NCBI RefSeq assembly: GCF_040096225.1
Contig: NZ_JBBMFC010000010.1
Span: 40,416 to 104,415 of the forward strand
Reading direction: 5' to 3'
Origin: Hominiventricola aquisgranensis
GTDB taxonomy: Bacteria > Bacillota > Clostridia > Lachnospirales > Lachnospiraceae
Length of the DNA: 64,000 nucleotides
The notes under the pieces are model-generated. The model ran no database searches, was not told the DNA's origin, and saw only the letters and a list, made by a program, of their open reading frames with translations. The position numbers were made by a program, and so were the translations under genes. Numbering within the stretch: the stretch's first letter is position 1; each line of letters starts with the position of its first letter. Shown here in pieces: positions 19,401-26,400 of this stretch.

Positions 19401-22176
19401 TAGACAGGACTTGGTGGCGAAATATAACAAGCTCTTTAATTCTACCAGACCAAGAGAATATGACGGTTCCCATTTGAAATTCCCTGGCATGACACCGGAC
19501 ATCGACCTTAGACCGCACCAGTTAAATGCGGTGGCACACCAGCTTTACGGGGACAATACCCTGCTTGCTCATTGTGTGGGAGCAGGAAAGACTTTTGAAA
19601 TGATTGCTGCAGCAATGGAAAGCAAGCGGTTAGGGTTATGCCAAAAGAGCCTGTTCGTTGTTCCCAATCATTTGACGGAACAGTGGGCGAGTGACTTTTT
19701 GCGGTTATATCCCGGAGCAAATATTTTAGCGGCAACGAAGAAAGATTTTGAGCCAGCCAACCGGAAGAAATTCTGTTCCAGAATCGCCACCGGAGATTAT
19801 GATGCTGTCATTATCGGGCATAGCCAGTTTGAAAAAATCCCGTTGTCGCAGGAAAGACAGATAGGCATTATCGAAAGACAGATTGATGAGATTGAGCTTG
19901 CCATAGAGCAGGCGAAAGCAGATAACGGGGAGCGTTACACCATTAAGCAGATGGAAAAGTCCAGAAAATCCCTTATGACAAGACTGGAAAAACTCAACGA
20001 TACTTCCCGGAAAGATAATGTTGTAACCTTTGAGCAGTTAGGTGTGGACAGGCTGTTTGTAGATGAAAGTCACAATTATAAGAACCTTTTTCTATACACG
20101 AAAATGCGGAATGTGGCGGGCATTGCACAGACGGAAGCACAGAAGTCCTCCGATATGTTTGCTAAGTGCCAGTACCTTGATGAGCTGACTGGCGGAAAGG
20201 GCATTACGTTTGCTACGGGTACGCCGATCAGCAACAGTATGACGGAGCTTTACACCAATATGCGGTATCTTCAGTATGGTACGCTTCAGAAGATGGGATT
20301 AGGGCATTTTGACAGTTGGGCAGCTTCTTTTGGAGAAACACAGACCGCCATTGAGCTGGCACCGGAGGGAACAGGATACCGGGCAAAGACAAGATTTGCA
20401 AAATTCTTCAATCTGCCGGAGCTGATTGCACTTTTCAAGGAGAGTGCGGATATCCAGACACCGGATATGTTAAAGCTGCCTGTGCCGGAAGCAGAATATG
20501 AGAACGTGGTGCTGAAACCCAGCGAATATCAGAAAGAGATGGTAACATCGCTGGCAGATCGGGCGGAGGCAGTGCGTAACAGACTGGTAGAGCCGCATCA
20601 GGATAATATGCTCAAGATTACCAACGATGGAAGAAAACTGGCACTCGACCAGCGTCTGATCAACGATATGCTCCCCGATGAGGAACATTCCAAAGCAAAA
20701 ACCTGTGTGGATAAGGCATTTGAGATTTGGGAAGATACCAAAGGGGAGAAATCAGCACAGCTTATTTTCTGTGATTTATCGACACCGAAAGGAGATGGTA
20801 CATTTAATGTCTATGAGGATATAAGAAATAAACTGATGGAAAAAGGTGTTCCCGCAGAAGAAATCGCCTTTATACATCAGGCAAATACGGAGCTTAGGAA
20901 AGCGGAGCTGTTCAGTAAGGTAAGAAGCGGACAGGTTCGTTTTTTATTGGGTTCTACTGCAAAAATGGGAGCCGGGACAAACGTGCAGGACAGACTGATT
21001 GCTCTGCACCACCTCGATGTACCGTGGCGTCCGTCTGATATTGAACAGCAGGAGGGGCGTATTTTGCGGCAGGGCAACAGGAATCCAAAGGTTAAGATTT
21101 TCCGGTATGTGACAGAGGGAACATTTGACAGCTACTCATGGCAGCTTATCGAGAATAAGCAGAAATTTATCGGTCAGATTATGACAAGCAAATCTCCGGT
21201 GCGAAGTTGTGAGGATGTGGACGAAGCAGCACTTTCTTATGCAGAGGTTAAGGCTCTGGCAACGGGGAATCCCTATATAAAAGAAAAGATGGATTTGGAT
21301 ATTCAGGTCAGCAAGCTGAAACTGATGAAAGCCAACCACACCAGTCAGAAATACCGTCTGGAGGACAACATTGCAAAGCATTATCCACAGCAGATAACCA
21401 TTCTGAAGGAGCGTATCAGTGGCTTGCAGGCAGATATTCAGACTGCAAAAACCAATCTCCCAGCAGATAAGGAGTTTTTCTCTATGAGGGTCGGGAATAA
21501 GGTCTATACGGATAAAAAAGAAGCCGGAACTGCACTTGTGGAGATGTGCAAAGAAATCAAGAGCGTTAATGCTCCGGCAGTCATTGGAGAGTATGCAGGC
21601 TTTAAAATGGCGGTGTCCTTTGATTCCTTTAACCATAAATTCGTTATGAACATCAAAGGACAGCTCAGTCATAATCTGGAGATTGGTGTTGACCCGCTGG
21701 GTAACATTTCCCGTATCAACCATGCGTTGGAAGCCATGACAAAGGAACTGGCAGAAGCATCCACAAAGCTGGAGAATGTGGAGCGTCAGCTTGAAACAGC
21801 GAAGGTAGAGGTTACAAAGCCATTTGCACAGGAAGCAGAGCTTTCAGAGAAGTTAGACCGCCTTTCTGCCTTAAATGCCCTGCTCAATATGGACGAAAAG
21901 GGAGATGACGGAATAGGTATGGAAGATGATAAATCGGAACTGGGTACTGAGCAGGTGGCAGATACCAGAAAACCGTATCCCATAGAAAATACCCGACATA
22001 ATTATGCTGTGGAGAATGGAAATCCGCAGGGAATGAGGCTCACAGCAGCGATGGCGGATAAGCCGGCACAGAGGGTATCCTTGAAAGAAAAGCTTGAGAC
22101 TATGAAAGTAAAGGCTGCGGGGAATAATATAGAAAATTCCGTGCAAAGAGATAAGGGGAAGGAGGAGTATTTGTAA
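13471..22176 (+). CDS. 2901-aa N6-methylase/SNF2-type helicase fusion of the ICE
   Basis: The N-terminus (about 1-90) is ArdC-like (KYPFNEQILIFAQRPDATAC). A hydrophilic, Gly/Ser/Glu-rich linker follows (about 310-440), then several LPD-type repeated modules. A DNA methylase domain sits at about 1280-1480, with SAM motif LEPAMGIGNFFG near 1367 and the catalytic NVPFGQY near 1431. An SF2/SNF2 helicase spans about 2010-2600: HCVGAGKTFEM, the DESH box (VDESHNYKN), GTPISNSMTE and QQEGRILRQGN. Such giant proteins are usual in Tn1549-like ICEs and are thought to protect or process incoming DNA. GGAGG precedes ATG 13471; ATG 13477 is possible. The linker also encodes TnpV in another frame. Confidence 0.9.
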   Translation: MLMVTKYQMISYLAEDTAKEIAKNGQEWTRYLTTAARLYKYPFNEQILIFAQRPDATACASLELWNEKMNCWVNRGAKGIALLDTENSYTRLKYVFDVSDVHKARRIGRDPNLWELREEHKETVLAQLEKTYGETDKNSSFEQRIMEISNRIALDYYEELLPEIEYVKEGSFLEELDELNVGVRLRDTLSSSIAYTILSRCGADMELWKDEQGFEYISDFNTMKTLSVVGTATTDMCKPLLMEIGRTIGAYDRQIARRKAQEKANAGRTQTSLENTEKVLANEADTDYNALKRESEKELQNNQEIEIQSKKEDAAHETDIRKERGLSDSEPDSERGTGGNADEVRYDAEELLTGTPERDLSGHDTGGRAESTLSGDTGAGRAENGSPERTDGESRGSERGTESSRSDEVGSEDEQHQTFSGGDRADGTDLQLENDIQEEEIPEPDSGEHSLSGSFFPKLSETEQGEDLQRGILCSDEFLKHKRPEIAGYFQIEQDAKIQADYLRNSFRMEEYTEFNIGEMRGGYRADEDGITLWKGNYLTREAESRLSWEEARFLVNSYMEDGVYLLPGETAERIETAGMYQQLDLFSMFTEQAGNLAMKQAETVTPIRSETKIPPEQIADILRSGGGRDNSRKRIYTKYQQGKTPEEMAAFLQKEYGTTGKGFEFDGKQLAVWFNEDGMRVGYGTSTERPVLQMNWQEVEAKIRSQVVNGTYMGANEAYLTDEAERDRIAGHLFFFFRDGMGELPEELGLKAGNYPEAHARMIEYLSTKEGVELVASHMDQALHQLETGEKKLRFRSVMPKEELREELDNLLIEKQIFPTADHVEIKREDFITQDEIDHNLGRGSGYSHGSFRIYDYFQEKHDSKEAAEFLKKEYGIGGGSHALAGADHSWQDHNFKGIELKKGNICEPYAKVLLSWKVVEKRIRKLVAEDKYLSPAGKEAYARYKEEEAQKALEKAQAVIERKTKVACKEAIERTISEKFDGYRLPKDTPDEVIRKYGSERVSYVLANTVMHLTHDGRFSPDNKAWAKEIEPYAKYENRDLIVSSHPAVLNGFINQTRRYMEQEKEIAAQQITIDGQLCLKIDEWKSEENNYVLGNSMQDNAFFYVLINENVHFEYDYKPSREEIENDYLNLIAMEDIDRHEAEVFSRIEGTEDVAETESRFSVEETSDAFEPGQDFAVWDHGREDYYIKEDGTIPTFETKEEAEHYLQSMEPDTSGHDVQKSVEEPAIEKPVKQPAPKIDKSNAVNFHITDDALGAGSAKEKFRRNIEAIRTLEKVESENRIATRSEQQILSQYVGWGGLADAFDESKSAWAGEYQQLKELLSSQEYASARESTLNAHYTSPAIIRSIYDTLDRMGFEKGNVLEPAMGIGNFFGMLPEKMQESRLYGVELDGITGRIARQLYPKADIKISGFEKTDYPNDFFDVAVGNVPFGQYKVADKQYDKNNFLIHDYFFAKTLDKVRPGGVVAFVTSKGTMDKKSPEVRKYLAQRAELMGAVRLPNTAFKENAGTEVTSDILFFKKRDRVMDIEPDWVHLSEDANGIAMNTYFAEHPEMIVGKMEMVSGPYGMESTCQPDATRPFAEQLMDAVSRIDGEIEAVETDELADELADATIPADPDVKNYSYTLVEDKVYYRENSIMKPVDMSESMQERIKGMVGIRNCTQELINLQLEEYPDTVIKEKQKELNTLYDTFSRKYGLINSQTNKRAFNQDSSYCLLCSLEKLDDEGNFKGKADMFTKRTIKKAEVVTSVDTATEALAVSLSEKAKVDLSYMAELTGKEIDTIKEELTGIIFQNPVTDRWEAADEYLSGNVRDKLQTAKIYAENHPEYNINVQALTKVQPTELDASEIEVRIGATWVEPKYIEDFMRDVFETPQHLFNRNTMGIQYSDVTGQWNVKGKSADYGNSLVNMTYGTNRRNAYQILEDSLNLKDSRVYDTVIEDGKETRVLNKKETMIASQKQEAVREAFKNWVFEDQERRQDLVAKYNKLFNSTRPREYDGSHLKFPGMTPDIDLRPHQLNAVAHQLYGDNTLLAHCVGAGKTFEMIAAAMESKRLGLCQKSLFVVPNHLTEQWASDFLRLYPGANILAATKKDFEPANRKKFCSRIATGDYDAVIIGHSQFEKIPLSQERQIGIIERQIDEIELAIEQAKADNGERYTIKQMEKSRKSLMTRLEKLNDTSRKDNVVTFEQLGVDRLFVDESHNYKNLFLYTKMRNVAGIAQTEAQKSSDMFAKCQYLDELTGGKGITFATGTPISNSMTELYTNMRYLQYGTLQKMGLGHFDSWAASFGETQTAIELAPEGTGYRAKTRFAKFFNLPELIALFKESADIQTPDMLKLPVPEAEYENVVLKPSEYQKEMVTSLADRAEAVRNRLVEPHQDNMLKITNDGRKLALDQRLINDMLPDEEHSKAKTCVDKAFEIWEDTKGEKSAQLIFCDLSTPKGDGTFNVYEDIRNKLMEKGVPAEEIAFIHQANTELRKAELFSKVRSGQVRFLLGSTAKMGAGTNVQDRLIALHHLDVPWRPSDIEQQEGRILRQGNRNPKVKIFRYVTEGTFDSYSWQLIENKQKFIGQIMTSKSPVRSCEDVDEAALSYAEVKALATGNPYIKEKMDLDIQVSKLKLMKANHTSQKYRLEDNIAKHYPQQITILKERISGLQADIQTAKTNLPADKEFFSMRVGNKVYTDKKEAGTALVEMCKEIKSVNAPAVIGEYAGFKMAVSFDSFNHKFVMNIKGQLSHNLEIGVDPLGNISRINHALEAMTKELAEASTKLENVERQLETAKVEVTKPFAQEAELSEKLDRLSALNALLNMDEKGDDGIGMEDDKSELGTEQVADTRKPYPIENTRHNYAVENGNPQGMRLTAAMADKPAQRVSLKEKLETMKVKAAGNNIENSVQRDKGKEEYL
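14417..14767 (+). CDS. tnpV: TnpV-family protein encoded inside the helicase gene in another frame
   Basis: A 116-aa frame lies wholly inside the helicase gene, shifted +1 relative to it. The protein starts MKLTYEKNGDYLIPNL and ends AEEIVLTELIYS, both strong hallmarks of the TnpV family of Tn4451-type elements; LRKNFLQEH-like and MKWV patterns are also present. A perfect AAGGAGG (14401-14407) stands 9 bases before ATG 14417, an unlikely accident within a coding region. In the helicase frame the same DNA encodes a disordered Gly/Ser/Glu-rich linker, so two proteins share this DNA. TnpV's function is unknown. Confidence 0.88.
   Translation: MKLTYEKNGDYLIPNLTANEEPEGTLTKYGMMRKNFLQEHRKGIYQGMILAGELKAHCLEIQEQAEQRMEALSEQMAKAEGVNEELKAADQMKWVAKMNNIRHSAEEIVLTELIYS
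17119..17143. repeat. palindromic coding repeat, copy C
   Basis: The core TGGACA-CGA-TGTCCA (17124-17138) has extended arms ACTTC.../...AAAGT with one mismatch. It lies in frame in the helicase gene just upstream of the methylase domain and encodes TSGHDVQKS. Confidence 0.8.
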
Positions 22177-22299
22177 TTATTATATTTCTTTTTATGCAAA
22201 TATGAAATATAATATTAGTTCAAGGGAAATATAGTGATAGAGCGATTTGGAAAAAGCTAAAGAGAAATGGAGACAACGTAATACATAAAAATGGAAATT

Positions 22300-22328
22300 G
22301 AATTTGTCAGACACTGTCTGACAAATTC
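22300..22328. promoter_or_regulatory. perfect palindrome upstream of the DUF1016 gene
   Basis: Arms of 14 bp (22300-22313 and 22315-22328) mirror each other exactly around a single C. The inner core is GTCAGAC-ACT-GTCTGAC. It ends 14 bases before the DUF1016 start and covers the ribosome-binding region. It could be an operator or an RNA hairpin hiding the start. The same core occurs inside the gene at 22635-22651. Confidence 0.75.
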
Positions 22329-22342
22329 GGAAAGGATATATT

Positions 22343-23371
22343 ATGAATGATTTAGAGCAGACAAATATGCTTCAGCCATTGGTGGATGAGATTGAAACAG
22401 CAGTTTCAAATGCCAAAAAAGAGATAGCTGAAAAAGTAAACAGTGTAATTACAGAGACGTATTGGAAAATCGGAAAATATATTGTTGAGTTTGAGCAGGA
22501 TGGAAATGTTAAAGCAGCATACGGTTCAAAATTATTAACAACACTCTCGCATCAATTAACTTTGCGATTGGGACGAGGATACAGCCGCCCAAACCTCAAC
22601 AATATGCGGAAGTTTTATCTTTGTTATGAGAATTGTCAGACGGTGTCTGACAAATTGACATGGTCGCATATTTGTGAGCTGATAAAGATTGATGATGAAT
22701 TAGAAAGAAGTTTTTACGAAAAAGAATGTTATAAGGAAAAGTGGGATGTAAGAACACTCAGGCGACAGATGGATTCCGCTTTGTTTCTTAGATTAGCTAC
22801 AAGCAGAGATAAAGAAGGAATTCTGGCACTTGCCAGAGAGGGAATTACTTATGACAAGCCAGAGGATGTTATCAAGGATACTTACACATTAGAATTTTTG
22901 GGACTTCCGGAGAAAGAGCGTTATAGTGAGGAAGACTTGGAGCAGAAAATAATAGATAATCTCCAAAAATTCTTGTTGGAATTAGGAAAAGGATTTACCT
23001 TTGTGGGCAGGCAGTATCCCTTAACTGTAAACAATATTCATTACCATGTGGACTTGGTATTTTACCACAGAATTTTGAAATGCTTTGTGCTGATTGATTT
23101 AAAGAAAAATTCCGTCCAGCATATAGACATCGGTCAGATGAATATGTATATGGGGTATTTCGCAAAAGAAGAAAATATGGCAGATGATAACCCACCGATT
23201 GGCATTATCCTGAGTCATAACAAAGATGAACTGCTTGTAGAATATGCAACTTACGGTATGGACAGCAATTTATTTGTTTCAAAATATGAATTGTATCTGC
23301 CAAATCGCAATGAACTCCAAAAATTAGTGAACAATATTTTAGAGAAGGATACAGAAAAGAAAGAAGAGTAA
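22343..23371 (+). CDS. DUF1016/YhcG-type PDDEXK nuclease-domain protein
   Basis: A 342-aa protein. The N-terminal helical DUF1016 domain has the usual pattern (ITETYWKIGKYIVEFEQ, GRGYSRPNLNNMRKFY). The C-terminal PDDEXK-like domain (about 210-320) has YHVDLVFYHR and FVLIDLKK, the expected acidic residue and lysine of this nuclease fold. YhcG proteins are linked to DNA processing or defence but are poorly characterised. It sits between the two large ICE proteins, separated by a 166-base A+T-rich gap, and looks like an added cargo gene with its own control. Confidence 0.85.
   Translation: MNDLEQTNMLQPLVDEIETAVSNAKKEIAEKVNSVITETYWKIGKYIVEFEQDGNVKAAYGSKLLTTLSHQLTLRLGRGYSRPNLNNMRKFYLCYENCQTVSDKLTWSHICELIKIDDELERSFYEKECYKEKWDVRTLRRQMDSALFLRLATSRDKEGILALAREGITYDKPEDVIKDTYTLEFLGLPEKERYSEEDLEQKIIDNLQKFLLELGKGFTFVGRQYPLTVNNIHYHVDLVFYHRILKCFVLIDLKKNSVQHIDIGQMNMYMGYFAKEENMADDNPPIGIILSHNKDELLVEYATYGMDSNLFVSKYELYLPNRNELQKLVNNILEKDTEKKEE
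22633..22653. repeat. copy of the GTCAGAC palindrome inside the DUF1016 gene
   Basis: TTGTCAGAC-GGT-GTCTGACAA is perfectly symmetric and shares its 7-bp arms with the palindrome upstream of the gene. It encodes the segment CQTVSDK at about residues 97-103. Confidence 0.75.
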
Positions 23372-23415
23372 TAAAAAAGCAATCTAAAAAAGATGCAAAT
23401 TGAATAGGCATATCG

Positions 23416-23446
23416 AAAAAGACAATCAGAGATGGTTGTCTTTTTT
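23416..23446 (+). terminator. terminator after the DUF1016 gene
   Basis: AAAAAGACAA (23416-23425) and TTGTCTTTTTT (23436-23446) pair around a 10-base loop, giving a stem followed by T residues. It separates the DUF1016 gene from the ArdC-like gene. Confidence 0.75.
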
Positions 23447-23475
23447 GCGTGGAAAAAAGAAAGGACAATCGAATT

Positions 23476-26400
23476 ATGGAAGATAAAAATACCGTTTACA
23501 TGAGTGAAAAGCAAAAAGTCAAAGAGATTACGGATAAGCTGGAAGCTGGTTTGAAAGAGCTTTTTGAGAGTGAAAAATATAAAAGCTATCTCAGTACCAT
23601 GTCAAAATTTCATAATTACAGTTTTAATAATACGCTGCTGATTGCCATGCAGAAGCCGGAAGCTACGCTGGTGGCAGGTTATCAGGCGTGGCAGAAGAAC
23701 TTTGAGCGGCACGTCAATAAAGGAGAAAAGGCAATCCGTATTCTTGCACCAGCTCCTTATAAAATCAAAGAGGAACGTGATAAGTTAGACCCTGTAACGG
23801 GAGAAATGATGTTTGATGAAAACGGTATGCCGCAGAAAGAGGAAACAGAGGTTACCATTCCTGCCTTTCGTGCGGTATCTGTTTTTGATGTATCGCAGAC
23901 GGATGGCAAGCCTATTCCGGAACTGGAAGTGAATGAGCTGTTATCTACGGTGGAGGGATATGAGGATTTTGTCCAGGCGCTTATGAATATTTCTCCTGTT
24001 CCGATTGCATTTGAAGATATTCCCGGCGATTCCAAAGGGTATTTCAGTACAGCAGAAAAACGGATTGCTGTTCAGGAAAATATGAGCGAAAGCCAGACTT
24101 TGAAAACAATGGTGCATGAGGTGGCTCATTCCAGGCTGCATGATAAAGAAGTTAATCAGAGCATGGATATTCCGGTAAAGGACAGGAATACAAAGGAAGT
24201 GGAAGCGGAGAGTGTGGCTTTTACAGTGTGCCAGCATTTCGGTATAGATACATCCGATTATTCCTTTGGATATATCGCAGGCTGGAGCAGCGGCAGGAAT
24301 ATGAAAGAGCTGAAATCTTCCCTTGATACAATCCGAAAGACAGCTTCAGAACTGATTACAGGCATTGAGGGGGCAATGCAGGAGCTTCAGCTTAACCGGG
24401 AGATGGAGCAGGAACATGGAAAGGAAAGCATTCTGCTGGTACATAACGAGGATTTTTCAGAATACAATCTTGTCAGTGTCCGTGGAATGGACAGTGCAGA
24501 ACTTATATCCGCTCTTTCTACCATGAATGAAGAGGATAAATCGAATATATCATCTTATCTTGAAAGCAAAGGAGCATGGACTACCGAACTTGCTGACGAG
24601 CAGACGGAAGAAGCGGAGGAATATCATATTGATGTCCGCTATAACATGGATACAGACGAGCTTATTGATGTAAAGGAAAGAATGGAACACCCCATTGATA
24701 CCAATTTATCTGTCATGGGGCAGGCAGAACAACTTATCAATCAGTTGGAAGCAGAAAAAAATATTTTCACGTCTGAGGAGCGAAATCTGATTGTAAATTA
24801 TGCCTATAAACTTGATGATATGAATAAAACAAGGGAACTTGCAGAGAAACTGGCATATAGGGAGCAGTATGCCCAACAGGATGTGGCATTGACCATAATT
24901 GATGCAAAGGCGGAGATTGATGCCCTGCCTGATCCGATGATTGGTTTGTCGGAAATGAGGGAATATGGCTATCAATGGAATGAAATGCTGCCATTAACAC
25001 AAGAGAAAGCATTGGAATTATTTGAACATGATTTGCCTGTATATTTGCTTCATACTGACGGTGCGGAATCATTGGCAGAAAGCAGGGAGCGTATAGAAGA
25101 GCATGAAGGTATCTTTGGGGTTGAAAAGGAAACATGGAATAAAGCATTGAAACAGCAGACTAAGATTACACTTATCTTAATGGACGAACAGGAGCGAGAA
25201 TATACATACCCGTATCCAGTTGTGGCTGTCGATATAGAAGAAATGGGTGGGGATAGAACTGCGGTATTCAAGACCTCAGAGCCTATTTCAGATACTGATG
25301 TGGCAGAAATTCATAATGCTTTTTATGGAACTGATTTGGAATTTGAAATAGAAAAAGAATTAGGTATCACATGGGTGGAATCTATTAACTATGAGGACGG
25401 ATCTGTTATTACACCTGAAATGGCAAGAAAAGAGCAGCTCCTATATGCTAGTACTGATAAATATGGAATTTATCAATTAAAGCCTAATCCGGAATTAGAT
25501 TCCTTACGTTTTGAGGGGACGGAATCCTTAAAGCGTATGGGCATTACAAAAGATAATTTTGATGCAATTAAACCAGAGAATTATACACTTTTATATGTGG
25601 GCGAATTATCTGAACTGCAAAAAGAGACGCAGGGGGCAACTTTAGAGGCAATCTTTGAAAAATTCAACCTTGACCACCCAGAAGATTTCAGAGGACATTC
25701 GCTATCTGTCAGCGATATAGTGGTGCTTCATCAGAACGGACAGAATACGGCTCATTTTGTGGATTCTTTTGGATATACGGAAATACCGGATTTTTTACGG
25801 GAGCAGACACCGGAAAAGGAAGAAATGCAGGACACTTCTGGACACAATGTCCAAAAGACAGAACCGGAAATAGATGGAGATGAAATCATTGATCTTGGCG
25901 ATGAAACAGAACAGGTGCTTGCGGAAATGAAAAAAACTTTGGAAAGTGAACAGGAAACAGAACTGGCATTTTCTATTGCAGACCGTTTTATCAGCATTCA
26001 GGAAGTGGATGGCGGTTATGATTATTCCATTATGGGAGCTGATTATAAGGAGATTGACGGAGGAATTTATGATAATCCTGATGTGACGATAAGGGAAGCC
26101 TTGCATGATATTTTAGAGGATTTGAAGTCACAGCCGGATTACAATGGTGCAAAAGGAAATATCCAAAGAGAAGATGAACTGATACCGATGGATTATGATG
26201 GACTGATGGAAAAAGCAGAGGAAGCAAATCGTATTATTCCGGAGAGTACACCAAGCAGTGTGGTGGCAGATTTTAAGGCAAAGACCGGGGAATTATTCCA
26301 CGATATTAGTGAAATGAATCCGGAAGAAATCGAGGAAACTGTGAAATGCCATGTGCAGGCGAAGATTGAAGAGTATGATATTAATGCAACAATCGTGGAT

